NCBI RefSeq assembly: GCF_017876795.1
Contig: NZ_JAGIOR010000001.1
Coordinates: 1,312,501-1,376,500 of the forward strand
Length of the DNA stretch: 64,000 bases
Source of the DNA: Rhizobium leguminosarum
Lineage (GTDB): Bacteria; Pseudomonadota; Alphaproteobacteria; Rhizobiales; Rhizobiaceae
Direction: 5' to 3'
Part shown: in pieces, positions 52,761 to 62,031 of the stretch
Layout of the letters: every line of letters begins with the position of its first letter
Position numbering within the stretch: position 1 is the stretch's first letter
Notes under the pieces: model-generated
Database searches by the model: none
The model's input: only the letters and a program-made list of their open reading frames with translations
Told to the model about the DNA's origin: nothing
Position numbers and translations under genes: made by a program

Positions 52761-55364
52761 ATGTCGGGTCACGACAATTTGAAAGAGATGGAAGACGCGG
52801 AGGGATTTTCTTTCCGCGGGTTATTCAGACGTTACAGGACACCGCTGACGGCAGCGGCGACACTCGTGGTCTTCTGCCTCGTCGGTTATGCGATCATGCA
52901 GCTCACCAACGAGGTGCGCTATGACGACGTTGTCGATGCGCTGGCGGCGACCAGACCGAGCGCTATCCTGCTTGCGTTGTTCTTCACGGCTCTAAGCTTT
53001 CTCTCGCTGATCTTCTACGATCTCAACGCGATAGAATATATCGGCAAAAAGCTGCCTTTCCCGCATGTGGCGCTGACAGCGTTCAGCGCCTATGCCGTTG
53101 GCAATACCGCCGGCTTCGGCGCGCTTTCCGGCGGTGCGATCCGCTATCGCGCCTATACGCGCCTGGGGCTTTCGCCCGAAGATATCGGCCGTATCATCGC
53201 CTTCGTCACGCTCTCATTCGGTCTCGGGCTTGCGGGCGTCGGCGCGATCGCCCTCATCATCATCGCCGATGAGATCGGCCCGCTGATCGGCGTCAGCGCC
53301 TTCCTGCTGCGGTTGATCGCCGGTTCGATCGTCGCGATTCTGGGCGCAGTGATGATTATCGGCCGTGACGGGCGCGTGCTCGATCTCGGCCCCGTGGCAA
53401 TCCGCCTGCCGGACTCACGCACCTGGTCGCGGCAGTTCCTCGTCACCGCCTTCGATATCGCCGCCTCGGCGTCGGTGCTCTACGTGCTGTTGCCGCAGAC
53501 GGCAATCGGCTGGCCGGTCTTCCTGGCCGTCTATGCGATCGCCGTCGGTCTCGGCGTGCTCAGCCACGTTCCGGCCGGGCTCGGCGTGTTCGAGACTGTG
53601 ATCATCGCCTCGCTCGGCAGCGCGGTGAACATCGATGCCGTCCTCGGATCGCTGGTGCTCTACCGGCTGATCTATCATGTGCTGCCACTGTTGATCGCCG
53701 TGCTCGCGGTCTCGGCAACGGAGCTGCGCCGTTTCGTCGACCATCCGGCCGCCTCCAGCGTCCGGCGCATCGGCGGAAGGCTGATGCCGCAGCTGCTGTC
53801 GGCTCTCGCGCTGCTGCTCGGCGTGATGCTGATCTTTTCGAGCGTCACGCCGACGCCGGACCAGAACCTCGAATTCCTCTCCAACTATCTGCCGCTGCCG
53901 ATGGTGGAAGGCGCGCATTTCCTTTCCAGCCTGCTCGGGCTCGCGCTCGTCGTCGCTGCGCGCGGCCTCGGCCAGCGGCTCGACGGCGCCTGGTGGGTCG
54001 CGGTGTTCTCCGCCCTTGCCGCACTGACCTTGTCGCTGCTGAAGGCGATCGCGCTGGTCGAAGCCGCGTTTCTCGCCTTCCTCATCTTCGGGCTATTCGT
54101 CAGCCGGCGGCTTTTTACCCGCCATGCCTCGCTGCTCAACCAAGCGCTGACGGCGTCCTGGCTGATGGCGATTGCCGTCATTGTCGTCGGCGCCGTCGTC
54201 ATTCTGCTCTTCGTCTATCGCGATGTCGAATACAGCAACCAGCTCTGGTGGCAGTTCGAATTCACCGCCGAAGCGCCGCGCGGACTGCGCGCTGTTCTCG
54301 GCATCACCATCATCTCGTCGGCGATCGCCGTCTTCAGCCTGCTTCGGCCGGCGACCTTCCGGCCGGAACCGGCGACGGAGGAGGCGCTGGCGCGTGCTGT
54401 CGAGATTGTCGGCAAGCAGGGCAATGCCGACGCCAATCTGGTGCGCATGGGCGACAAGAGCATCATGTTCTCGGAAAAGGGTGACGCCTTCATCATGTAT
54501 GGCCGGCAGGGCCGGTCCTGGATTGCGCTGTTCGACCCGGTCGGCGAACATCGCGCCGTGCAGGAGCTCGTCTGGCGTTTCGTCGAAGCGGCGCGCGCCG
54601 CCGGCTGCCGAGCCGTGTTCTATCAGATTTCGCCGTCGCTGCTTTCTCATTGCGCCGATGCCGGCCTTCGCGCCTTCAAGCTCGGCGAACTGGCAGTGAC
54701 CGATCTGAGGGCCTTCGAGATGAAGGGCGGCAAATGGGCGAACCTTCGCCAGACGGCAAGTCGCGCCCAGCGCGACGGGCTGGAATTTGCCGTCGTCATA
54801 CCTGAGGATGTGCCCTCGGTCATCGATGACCTCTCCGCCGTTTCCACGGCCTGGCTCGAGCATCACAACGCCAAGGAAAAGGGCTTTTCGCTCGGCGCCT
54901 TCGATCCCGGCTACGTCGCTTCCCAGCCGGTCGGCATCCTGAAAAAGGACGGCATGATCGTCGCTTTCGCCAATATCCTCGTCACCGAATCCAGACAGGA
55001 AGGCACGATCGATCTTATGCGCTTCTCGCCGGATGCGCCGAAGGGCTCGATGGACTTTCTGTTCGTGCAGATCATGGAATATCTGCGCAGCGAGGGTTTC
55101 ACCCACTTCAATCTTGGCATGGCCCCCCTCTCGGGCATGTCGAAACGCGAGGCGGCGCCCGTCTGGGACCGCATCGGCAGTACCGTCTTCGAACACGGCG
55201 AGCGCTTCTACAACTTCAAAGGCCTTCGGGCATTCAAATCAAAGTTTCATCCGCACTGGCAACCGCGCTATCTTGCGGTCTCTGGAGGGGGCAATCCGAT
55301 GATCGCGTTGATGGACGCGACATTTCTGATCGGGGGCGGATTGAAAGGGGTAGTGAGAAAATGA
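52761..55364 (+). CDS. lpiA: lysylphosphatidylglycerol synthetase/flippase (LpiA/MprF)
   Basis: An 867-residue two-domain protein. The N-terminal ~520 residues form about 14 membrane helices (flippase part, with NTAGFGALSGGAIRYRAYTR). The C-terminal DUF2156 domain (about 545-860) carries GDKSIMFSEKGDAFIMYGRQ, FYQISPSLLSHCADAGLRAF, YVASQPVGILK and FTHFNLGMAPLSGMSKRE. It transfers lysine from lysyl-tRNA to phosphatidylglycerol and flips the product. In rhizobia lpiA is acid-induced. It overlaps acvB by 4 nt, the known lpiA-acvB arrangement. Confidence 0.95.
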   Translation: MSGHDNLKEMEDAEGFSFRGLFRRYRTPLTAAATLVVFCLVGYAIMQLTNEVRYDDVVDALAATRPSAILLALFFTALSFLSLIFYDLNAIEYIGKKLPFPHVALTAFSAYAVGNTAGFGALSGGAIRYRAYTRLGLSPEDIGRIIAFVTLSFGLGLAGVGAIALIIIADEIGPLIGVSAFLLRLIAGSIVAILGAVMIIGRDGRVLDLGPVAIRLPDSRTWSRQFLVTAFDIAASASVLYVLLPQTAIGWPVFLAVYAIAVGLGVLSHVPAGLGVFETVIIASLGSAVNIDAVLGSLVLYRLIYHVLPLLIAVLAVSATELRRFVDHPAASSVRRIGGRLMPQLLSALALLLGVMLIFSSVTPTPDQNLEFLSNYLPLPMVEGAHFLSSLLGLALVVAARGLGQRLDGAWWVAVFSALAALTLSLLKAIALVEAAFLAFLIFGLFVSRRLFTRHASLLNQALTASWLMAIAVIVVGAVVILLFVYRDVEYSNQLWWQFEFTAEAPRGLRAVLGITIISSAIAVFSLLRPATFRPEPATEEALARAVEIVGKQGNADANLVRMGDKSIMFSEKGDAFIMYGRQGRSWIALFDPVGEHRAVQELVWRFVEAARAAGCRAVFYQISPSLLSHCADAGLRAFKLGELAVTDLRAFEMKGGKWANLRQTASRAQRDGLEFAVVIPEDVPSVIDDLSAVSTAWLEHHNAKEKGFSLGAFDPGYVASQPVGILKKDGMIVAFANILVTESRQEGTIDLMRFSPDAPKGSMDFLFVQIMEYLRSEGFTHFNLGMAPLSGMSKREAAPVWDRIGSTVFEHGERFYNFKGLRAFKSKFHPHWQPRYLAVSGGGNPMIALMDATFLIGGGLKGVVRK

Positions 55365-56743
55365 TCAGGACATTCCTTCTTGCCACGGCATGCGCCTGCA
55401 TGCTCGCGGCCGCGCCGGCTGATGCCGCCGAGGAGACCACGCAGAGCTTTGAAACCGGGCTCATTCCGTCGCCGCACATCTTCCTCCCGGAAGGGGAGGT
55501 AAAGGGCACGGTGATGCTGATCTCGGACGCCGCCGGTTGGGGCGACTACGAGAAGGCGGAGGCCGACAAGCTGGTCGCCGAAGGCGCCGTTGTCATCGGC
55601 GTCGACTTTCCCTCCTATATCCAGGCGCTCAGCCAATACGACGTCGGCCTCAACGACGGCTGCGTCTACATGGTTTCGGACATCGAATCTCTGAGCCAGC
55701 AGGTCCAGCGCGCGACCGGCAATAACGCCTATCACCTGCCGATCGTCGCCGGCATCGGCGAGGGCGGGGCCTTAGCGCTGGCAATTGCCGCGCAGACGCC
55801 GGATGCGACGATCGGCCAGACACTTGCCGTCGATCCGGTCGCCGGCATTCCGCTTGCCAAGGAGCTTTGCACGCCGGCTTCCAAGAAGGTCGTCGGCCAG
55901 CGCATCATGTATGGCCTCAGCGACGGTGCCCTGCCGGATCCGATCGTCACCGTCTTCACGCCCAATGCCGCCAAGGATGGCCGGGCGCATGCCGAAGCGC
56001 TGAAGAAGCTCCATGCCGCGATCGAGGTCCGCGATTCCACCGACGATGCGCAGACGGTGTTTGCCGATACGCTCGACGATCTCGTCACCGCCTCCGGTGC
56101 CTTCGGTAATCCGCTCGGCCTGCCGCTGGCGATCCTTGAGGCAACCCCCGCCCTCGATACGATGGCGGTGATCTATTCCGGCGACGGCGGCTGGCGCGAC
56201 ATCGACAAGGAGGTCGGCGGCACGCTGCAAAAGGAAGGCATTCCAGTCGTCGGCGTCGACTCGCTTCACTATTTCTGGTCGGAACGCAAGCCGGATGAGA
56301 CCGCCGCCGATCTTTCGAAGATCATCGATTTCTACCGCAAGCAGTGGAAGGTGAAGCATGTGCTGCTCGTCGGATATTCCTTCGGCGCCGATGTCGTGCC
56401 TGCGACCTACCAGCTTCTCAAGCCAGCCGAAAAATCGGCGGTGGCGCAATTGTCGCTGCTGTCGCTCTCGCACCAAGTCGACTACGTTATCTCCGTTCTC
56501 GGCTGGCTCGGCCAGAAAACGGATGGTGCCGGAGGCGATCCCGTCAGCGATCTGAAGAACATCGATCCAAAGCTCGTGCAATGCATTTACGGCAAGGACG
56601 ACGATGACGATGTCGCCTGTCCGGCATTGAAGGATAGCGGCGCCGAGGTCATCGAACTGCCCGGCGACCACCATTTCGACGAGAATTACGACCTTCTTAC
56701 CAAGACGATCATCGATGGGCTGAAAAGACGCCTGCAGGATTAA
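55361..56743 (+). CDS. acvB: AcvB/VirJ family protein (periplasmic lysyl-PG hydrolase)
   Basis: A 460-residue exported protein with a signal peptide (cut after APADA). It has two alpha/beta-hydrolase-like halves: the first with GIGEGGALALAIAAQ, the second with YSGDGGWRDIDKEVGGTLQK and VGYSFGADVVPATYQLL (nucleophile Ser), ending LPGDHHFDENYD with a His. In Agrobacterium and Rhizobium tropici AcvB hydrolyses lysyl-phosphatidylglycerol, balancing LpiA, and supports virulence or acid tolerance. It overlaps lpiA by 4 nt. Its stop shares TTAA with the stop of the convergent DinB gene. Confidence 0.93.
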   Translation: MIRTFLLATACACMLAAAPADAAEETTQSFETGLIPSPHIFLPEGEVKGTVMLISDAAGWGDYEKAEADKLVAEGAVVIGVDFPSYIQALSQYDVGLNDGCVYMVSDIESLSQQVQRATGNNAYHLPIVAGIGEGGALALAIAAQTPDATIGQTLAVDPVAGIPLAKELCTPASKKVVGQRIMYGLSDGALPDPIVTVFTPNAAKDGRAHAEALKKLHAAIEVRDSTDDAQTVFADTLDDLVTASGAFGNPLGLPLAILEATPALDTMAVIYSGDGGWRDIDKEVGGTLQKEGIPVVGVDSLHYFWSERKPDETAADLSKIIDFYRKQWKVKHVLLVGYSFGADVVPATYQLLKPAEKSAVAQLSLLSLSHQVDYVISVLGWLGQKTDGAGGDPVSDLKNIDPKLVQCIYGKDDDDDVACPALKDSGAEVIELPGDHHFDENYDLLTKTIIDGLKRRLQD

Positions 56744-57303
56744 CGCATTAGCTTCTCTTCGCTCCAACCGAGTTCGGCGAGTTCCTGGCTGCGAAACCGC
56801 GCGTCGTCGGCGACGATGAATTCGTCGAGCTGTGGCGGAGCGACGCTGGTGCCGGAGAGCATCGCATGCACTTGGCCGCGATGATGCGTCTGGTGCTGGA
56901 GGAGGTGCCCGAGCACGTCTTCCATACGCTCTTCCTGGATGCGGGCGCCGCGATGGAGGCTGACGGTCGAGGTGAGCCTCTCCGGCGTCAGGGCCTCGCA
57001 AAGCGTTGTCAGGCGCTGATCGACCTTTGCCTGCGCTTCGGTCAACGATGATACGTCGGCGAAGGGTTCATCGACCTCGAAGGCCTGGTAGCCGAGCGTG
57101 CCGCCCTCCAGACCGTCGACATAGAACCAGTCGACCGTGATGATGTGGTTCAAGGTTGCCTTGATCGAGGGGAAGAAGCTCGTGCGCGGCGCTTCGAATT
57201 CGCCGGGCTTCAGTGCCGCGCAGGCTTGAAGCAGACGGTGATTGGCAAGGGCGTTGTTATAGGCAAGTTTGCGAAATGCCCTGACGGGATCGAAGGTCGG
57301 CAT
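56740..57303 (-). CDS. DinB family protein
   Basis: A 187-residue four-helix-bundle protein of the DinB/YfiT type. Three metal-binding His are plausible in TLNHIITVDWFYVDGLEGG (His48 region) and HLLQHQTHHRGQVHAMLSGT. The family includes metal-dependent thiol transferases, but most members, including those near stress genes, are unassigned. It overlaps acvB at the stop codons and has a RIME1-like element upstream. Confidence 0.88.
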   Translation of the reverse strand: MPTFDPVRAFRKLAYNNALANHRLLQACAALKPGEFEAPRTSFFPSIKATLNHIITVDWFYVDGLEGGTLGYQAFEVDEPFADVSSLTEAQAKVDQRLTTLCEALTPERLTSTVSLHRGARIQEERMEDVLGHLLQHQTHHRGQVHAMLSGTSVAPPQLDEFIVADDARFRSQELAELGWSEEKLMR

Positions 57304-57328
57304 CGGCAGCTTTCCTCTTCAAGCGCTT

Positions 57329-57443
57329 CTAGAACAGGATGATTTTAGGCCCGGTCGGCCAAAAATCTGAATCCTGTCCTACATTATAAAGTTAGAGCAT
57401 GATGTCATAAGAAAACCGCTCACACTTTTCGGCATCATGCTCT
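57329..57443. repeat. RIME1-like intergenic element, copy 3
   Basis: Almost identical to the copy at 1147: AGAACAGGATGATTTTAGGC near its start, then TTAGAGCATGATGTCATAAG, and ATCATGCTCT at the end. It lies between the NUDIX stop and the DinB start, both on the minus strand. Confidence 0.8.
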
Positions 57444-57461
57444 GGAACGGTTGCCTAAGTT

Positions 57462-57968
57462 TCAGTCATCGAGGTTGCCGTCGCGCCAGACGAGATGACG
57501 GGGTGCTAGGGGCAGGTTCTCGATTTCATTGGCGATGAAATAGGGCGGAATGTCGAGCGCCGTCAGGGCCGTGCGCGTTGCCGCCACCCATTTGAATTCG
57601 AGATGATTGTCGCCGTCGTCGACGCGGTGAATGATTTCGTGTGGCTGAAACGGGAATTCCGGCGGGACGTCCATCAGATAATAGAAGCCGAGTTCATGCC
57701 AGTCGCGCTGTTCGTAGCGGAAGAAGTTCTCGACGATCCACAGCAGGCGGGAAACGCTGACTTCGACGCCCAGCTCCTCCACCATCTCCCGTTTCAGCGT
57801 TTCTTCCGAGGTCTCGCCGATTTCCGCCCTGCCGCCCGGAAAGGTCCAGAAGGGCTCATGCACGGCGCGATGGACGAGCACGTGGCCATCGCGAAAGCCG
57901 AGGCCGGCGATGCGATAATTGAAACGCTCGGCGCCCGCATTCAGGCGGATGAGAGTGCGCTTGGTCAT
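57462..57968 (-). CDS. NUDIX hydrolase
   Basis: A 168-residue protein with a complete Nudix box, GGRAEIGETSEETLKREMVE then ELGVEV, at about residues 45-70. This binds Mg2+ and positions the diphosphate for cleavage. It starts FNYRIAGLGFRDGHVLVHR. NUDIX enzymes hydrolyse nucleotide diphosphate derivatives; the substrate is not defined. It lies 7 bp after the phosphoesterase gene, so the two probably share a transcript from ruvCAB. Confidence 0.92.
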   Translation of the reverse strand: MTKRTLIRLNAGAERFNYRIAGLGFRDGHVLVHRAVHEPFWTFPGGRAEIGETSEETLKREMVEELGVEVSVSRLLWIVENFFRYEQRDWHELGFYYLMDVPPEFPFQPHEIIHRVDDGDNHLEFKWVAATRTALTALDIPPYFIANEIENLPLAPRHLVWRDGNLDD

Positions 57969-57975
57969 GCTGCTC

Positions 57976-58878
57976 TTATCCGAGATCGATCACGACAATT
58001 TCCGGCGGGACGCCGAAGCGCACCGGTGCGATGGAGCAGCCGAGGCCGCCGGACACGATGATACTACGACCCTCCTCGACCATATGGCCATAGGCGTAAC
58101 GATTGCCGTAACGCGAGGGGACGATCGGCGAACGGCCGAGGAAACGGATCTGTCCGCCATGCGTATGGCCGGACAGCGTCAGCGAGACCCGCTCGGGCAC
58201 GCGCGGAAAGATATCGGGCTCATGGGCGAGCAGGATGACGGGTGCATCGTCGGTAACCTCGGCCATCGTTCCATCGAGATCGTCGAGGCCAAGCATCTGG
58301 GTGCGGCCCCATTTTTTGCCGGGCAGCAGCGCCAGCTGATCTTCGAGGCCTGCGAGCCAGAAGCCGCGGCCATCCTTTTCGAGCCGAACGGCGCGGTTGG
58401 CGTAAACCGGAATTCCCACATTGGTAAGTGCCCGGTGCCCGAATGTTTCCATCCCGCCGGTCTTCTGGGCAGTCCTGTCTTCCCACCAATCGTGGTTGCC
58501 CATGATCGCATGGACGCCGAGAGGGGCCCGCAAGGTGGCGAGCGCCTTCGACCATTGGCTCGAATGCACATATTGCGTCACCATGTTCATGCCGGCAGCA
58601 TAATCGCCGAGCAGGACGGTGACATCGCCTTCGAGTTCATTTGCTCTGTGGCAGATCCCAGTGATGCGGCTTGCTGACATCCACGGTTCGCAGGCATGAA
58701 GATCGGCGAGCGCGACAATACGAAGCTTGAGCCCTGGGGTCCATCCGGGCGGGGTCAGCCGGTAGCGGGTGATGGCGAGTCTTGCCAGCGGTTCATAGGC
58801 AAAGGCGTAACCGCCGAGGGACATGACGCCTGCGACACCGCCGCCAAGAACCTTGAAAAATCCGCGGCGGGTGATCAC
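57976..58878 (-). CDS. Tat-exported metallophosphoesterase
   Basis: A 300-residue protein with a twin-arginine signal (TRRGFFKVLGGGVAGVMSLG). The calcineurin-type motifs are all present: ALADLHACEPWMS (Asp, His), LLGDYAAGM (Asp), MGNHDWWED (Asn, His), LLAHEPDI (His) and LSGHTHGGQIRF (two His). It should bind two metal ions and cleave phosphoesters at the outer side of the inner membrane. It resembles YaeI/YkuE-like enzymes. Its start abuts the ruvB stop directly (58878/58879). Confidence 0.93.
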   Translation of the reverse strand: MITRRGFFKVLGGGVAGVMSLGGYAFAYEPLARLAITRYRLTPPGWTPGLKLRIVALADLHACEPWMSASRITGICHRANELEGDVTVLLGDYAAGMNMVTQYVHSSQWSKALATLRAPLGVHAIMGNHDWWEDRTAQKTGGMETFGHRALTNVGIPVYANRAVRLEKDGRGFWLAGLEDQLALLPGKKWGRTQMLGLDDLDGTMAEVTDDAPVILLAHEPDIFPRVPERVSLTLSGHTHGGQIRFLGRSPIVPSRYGNRYAYGHMVEEGRSIIVSGGLGCSIAPVRFGVPPEIVVIDLG

Positions 58879-59919
58879 TCAGTTGTCCTCCTGGAACAGC
58901 CGGAACTGCGCAGCCTCCATATCCTTGGGCGGTTGCATTCCCAGATGTTTCCACGCGATTGCGGTCAGAACACGGCCGCGTGGCGTGCGCTGAATGAAAC
59001 CCTGCTGGATCATGTAGGGCTCGATGATGTCTTCGATTGCGTCGCGCGGCTCGGAAAGGCCGGCGGCGATGGTCTCGATGCCGACCGGGCCGCCGCCGAA
59101 ATTGACGGCGATCATGTTGAGGTAACGTTTGTCGAGCTGGTCGAAGCCGACATTGTCGACCAGCAGGCGGGTCAGCGCCTCGTCGGCAATCTCGCGGGTG
59201 ACGGCTTCGGCCCTTGCCACCTCGGCGAAGTCGCGCACACGCCGCAGCAGCCGGCCGGCGATGCGCGGCGTGCCGCGGGCGCGTCTAGCAATCTCGCGGG
59301 CGCCTTCCTCGGTAATCGGCAGGTTCATCAGCCGTGCGCCGCGGCGCACGATCAGTTCCAGCTCCTCGACGGTGTAGAAGCTCAGGCGCACCGGAATGCC
59401 AAAGCGGTCGCGCAACGGCGTCGTCAACAGGCCGAGGCGGGTGGTGGCCGCCACCAGGGTGAATTTCGAGAGATCGATTTTCACCGAACGAGCGGCAGGG
59501 CCTTCGCCGATGATGAGGTCGAGCTGAAAATCTTCCATGGCCGGATAGAGGATTTCCTCGACGGCGGGATTGAGGCGATGGATCTCGTCGATGAAGAGCA
59601 CGTCGCGCTCCTCGAGATTGGTAAGCAGGGCGGCGAGATCGCCGGCCTTGGCGATCACTGGACCGGATGTCGAGCGGAAATTGACGCCGAGCTCCTTCGC
59701 CATGATCTGCGCCAGCGTCGTCTTGCCGAGGCCGGGCGGGCCGACAAAGAGCACATGGTCCAGCGCCTCGCCGCGGTTCTTCGCCGCCTCGATGAAGACC
59801 TTGAGATTGGCGCGTGCTTCGGCCTGGCCGGTGAATTCGTCCAGCGATTGCGGGCGCAGGGTGATATCGAGATCTTCGCCCCGCTTTTCCGGCGATATCA
59901 GGCGGGCGGGCTCGTTCAT
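58879..59919 (-). CDS. ruvB: Holliday junction branch-migration ATPase RuvB
   Basis: A 346-residue AAA+ motor. It starts [20 protein letters not shown], with Walker [14 protein letters not shown], Walker [11 protein letters not shown], sensor 1 AATTR, the arginine-finger segment [16 protein letters not shown] and the winged-helix end [20 protein letters not shown]. With RuvA it drives branch migration of recombination junctions for RuvC to cut. It follows ruvA on the same strand with about 80 bp between. Confidence 0.97.
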   Translation of the reverse strand: MNEPARLISPEKRGEDLDITLRPQSLDEFTGQAEARANLKVFIEAAKNRGEALDHVLFVGPPGLGKTTLAQIMAKELGVNFRSTSGPVIAKAGDLAALLTNLEERDVLFIDEIHRLNPAVEEILYPAMEDFQLDLIIGEGPAARSVKIDLSKFTLVAATTRLGLLTTPLRDRFGIPVRLSFYTVEELELIVRRGARLMNLPITEEGAREIARRARGTPRIAGRLLRRVRDFAEVARAEAVTREIADEALTRLLVDNVGFDQLDKRYLNMIAVNFGGGPVGIETIAAGLSEPRDAIEDIIEPYMIQQGFIQRTPRGRVLTAIAWKHLGMQPPKDMEAAQFRLFQEDN

Positions 59920-60001
59920 GCTCTCATTCCGTTTTGAAACCTGTCACAGCAATACACCAAAAATCGGCTGCCTCGACATCCAATCATCGGATTTCCGGCC
60001 T

Positions 60002-60616
60002 TCACCGCGCCAATTCTTTCAATCCCAATCTGATCAACTTGGCGCTGTCGGCGCCGTCGCCGGCCGCCTTCATCGCCGCGGCAACCGCATTCGCCGCCTG
60101 ATCGCGGGAGTAGCCGAGGTTCGTCAGTGCAGAAACCGCGTCGGCAACCGGTGCGGCCGCGACACCTTCGCCGAGTTCCTGCTTGAGGGCAATATTGATC
60201 GCTTCCCCGGCAAAGGCCGGCGCCCGGTTCTTGAGTTCGGTGACGAGGCGCATCGCCACTTTCGGGCCGACCCCCGGCGCGCGGGAGACGGCGGTGCGGT
60301 CCTGCAGGGCTATTGCATTCGCGAGTTCGCCCGGCGTTAGGGTCGAGAGCACGGCAAGCGCCACCTTGGCGCCGACGCCCTGGACGCTCTGGAGCAAATT
60401 GAACCATTCGCGCTCCAGCGCGGTCATGAAGCCGAAGAGCTTCAATTGATCCTCGCGCACATAGGTCTCGATGAACAGCACGCAGGCCTCGCCGGCCGAG
60501 CCGAGCTTGGAGAGGGTGCGGGCGGAGCAATGGGCGACGTAGCAGACGCCGTGCACATCGACGAGCACATAATCTTCGCCGATCTCGTCTATGGTGCCTT
60601 TCAGCTTGCCGATCAT
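60002..60616 (-). CDS. ruvA: Holliday junction DNA-binding protein RuvA
   Basis: 204 residues from [20 protein letters not shown]. Domain I ends near [20 protein letters not shown]; two helix-hairpin-helix motifs follow ([20 protein letters not shown] and [19 protein letters not shown]); a flexible linker and a C-terminal RuvB-binding domain ([20 protein letters not shown]) complete it. RuvA tetramers hold the junction open for RuvB. A longer frame exists upstream, but the family starts at this Met. The vapC stop is only 13 bp upstream. Confidence 0.97.
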   Translation of the reverse strand: MIGKLKGTIDEIGEDYVLVDVHGVCYVAHCSARTLSKLGSAGEACVLFIETYVREDQLKLFGFMTALEREWFNLLQSVQGVGAKVALAVLSTLTPGELANAIALQDRTAVSRAPGVGPKVAMRLVTELKNRAPAFAGEAINIALKQELGEGVAAAPVADAVSALTNLGYSRDQAANAVAAAMKAAGDGADSAKLIRLGLKELAR

Positions 60617-60629
60617 GGTTCGCGGTCTC

Positions 60630-61043
60630 TCAAGGGTGCGTTTCGGGTGTGATAAGCTCAACGGAGGGAAAATAAGACCGGTATCCACTGGGATCGCGGG
60701 TCAAAATTCTATAGCCCCTTATCGTCGCATGGGCGCCGATGAGGAAGTCGGGCAATATCCGTTCGCGTCCTCCGCCGGCGCGACGGTAAAGCCGGAAAGC
60801 TTGAGCAGCGGCAAATACAGCCGGCCAAGGCAGGTTCTCGCGGCGGAATTCATCCTGCGGAAGCAGTTGCTCAACTTCATCCATATCGTCGTAGCGAACG
60901 GAAAATTCGGAATAGATGATCGGATTTATGAGCACTGGCCCATCTCTGAAGACGTCGAGCAATTTCCGACGCGACCACCCATGCCAGTCCGAACTGACCA
61001 TGGCCAGGTCGACGAGGATGTTTGTATCGACAAGCGTCGCCAT
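60630..61043 (-). CDS. vapC: VapC-type PIN-domain toxin
   Basis: A 137-residue PIN-domain protein. Acidic residues for Mg2+ binding are Asp6 in [12 protein letters not shown], the Glu in [12 protein letters not shown], and the Asp in [10 protein letters not shown], with a further Asp in [14 protein letters not shown]. VapC toxins cleave specific RNAs and are held inactive by VapB. Its ATG overlaps the stop of vapB by one base (TGATG), so the pair is coupled. It lies between ruvC and ruvA. Confidence 0.9.
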   Translation of the reverse strand: MATLVDTNILVDLAMVSSDWHGWSRRKLLDVFRDGPVLINPIIYSEFSVRYDDMDEVEQLLPQDEFRRENLPWPAVFAAAQAFRLYRRAGGGRERILPDFLIGAHATIRGYRILTRDPSGYRSYFPSVELITPETHP

Positions 61044-61222
61044 CAGCGATCACGGGTCATCGATATGAGGTCTTCGGCATCGATCTCCTGCTTGCCATTC
61101 TTCGGCGAGAGAACCAGTTTGCCGTTCTCGATCGAGAAGATGACATCGCTGTTGGCCTCGATGCCGGCAAGCTCCCTGAGATCGCGAGGGATGGTGACCT
61201 GGCCTTTGGACGTGACGCGCAT
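61043..61222 (-). CDS. vapB: AbrB/MazE-type antitoxin VapB
   Basis: A 59-residue protein, MRVTSKGQVTIPRDLRELAG, with the AbrB/SpoVT swapped-hairpin DNA-binding motif in the first 45 residues, and an acidic end (IDAEDLISMTRDR) to bind and block the toxin. Such antitoxins also repress their own operon. An inverted repeat, GTAAG-N7-CTTAC, lies about 18 bp upstream. It overlaps vapC by one base. Confidence 0.9.
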   Translation of the reverse strand: MRVTSKGQVTIPRDLRELAGIEANSDVIFSIENGKLVLSPKNGKQEIDAEDLISMTRDR

Positions 61223-61239
61223 CTTATTGCTCCTTCAAA

Positions 61240-61256
61240 GTAAGAATTATCCTTAC
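61240..61256 (-). promoter_or_regulatory. possible VapB operator
   Basis: GTAAG-AATTATC-CTTAC, a 5-bp inverted repeat in the 57-bp gap between vapB and ruvC, within an A+T-rich stretch that could also hold the vapBC promoter. Confidence 0.4.
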
Positions 61257-61279
61257 CATCGGAACAGGTCAAGAACAGA

Positions 61280-61789
61280 CTAGCCGGCCAGTGCCTGCCG
61301 CATCCGGTTGCTGCCGCGATTGTGGGCATGGCAGATGGCGATCGCCAGGGCGTCGGCGGCGTCATCGCCCTTGAATTCAACTTTCGGCATCAGGATTTTC
61401 AACATCATATGGATCTGGCGCTTTTCGCCATGGCCGACGCCGATGACCGCCTTCTTCACGGCATTCGGAGCATATTCGGAGACCTGCAGTCCGGCGCGGG
61501 CCGGCACCAGCATGGCGATGCCGCGGGCCTGGCCAAGTTTCAGGGTCGCCACCGCATCCTTGTTGACGAAGGTCTGTTCGACGGCGGCTTCATCCGGCGT
61601 GTAGCTATGGACGACCTCCGCCAGGCCATCGTGCAACTGGCAGAGGCGAGAGGCGAGGTCCATGTCTCCATCGGAGGTCACGGTTCCGGAGGCCACAAAC
61701 CGCAGGGAATTGCCCAGCGTGTCGATGATTCCCCAGCCGGTGCGGCGAAGCCCGGGATCGATGCCGACGATGCGAATCGTATTTTGCAT
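61280..61789 (-). CDS. ruvC: crossover junction endodeoxyribonuclease RuvC
   Basis: A 169-residue nuclease that cuts Holliday junctions. It begins [20 protein letters not shown] (catalytic Asp in IDPG) and shows [20 protein letters not shown] (catalytic Glu) and the C-terminal [17 protein letters not shown] (two Asp). The length is usual. It is the first gene of the ruvC-(vapBC)-ruvA-ruvB group and is divergent from the MCP at 62032. Confidence 0.97.
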   Translation of the reverse strand: MQNTIRIVGIDPGLRRTGWGIIDTLGNSLRFVASGTVTSDGDMDLASRLCQLHDGLAEVVHSYTPDEAAVEQTFVNKDAVATLKLGQARGIAMLVPARAGLQVSEYAPNAVKKAVIGVGHGEKRQIHMMLKILMPKVEFKGDDAADALAIAICHAHNRGSNRMRQALAG

Positions 61790-61870
61790 GGTTCAACCTA
61801 TAGCGACTGCGAAATAACTGCCATCGATATGTGAACAAAACAAAAACATTCTCGGATTTAAGCCGCTCCA

Positions 61871-61885
61871 TTTACCGCGAATTAA
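61871..61885 (+). promoter_or_regulatory. shared upstream motif of chemotaxis genes
   Basis: TTTACCGCGAATTAA, which differs by one base from TTTACCGCGCATTAA at 12041 before the che operon. It lies about 150 bp before the MCP start at 62032 and may be part of a common control element. Confidence 0.4.
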
Positions 61886-62031
61886 AACAGATGCTTGAAT
61901 TCTAGTGTCAAATACGAAGGGGGTCTCCTGTCGCAAGGAGATAAGCCCCCGATGTTCGGTTTAAAGATCGGTCGATCAGGCATGCGCTGCGTGCCCACGC
62001 CGGCAGGCGTGTCAGAAGGGGTTCGTCGTAC

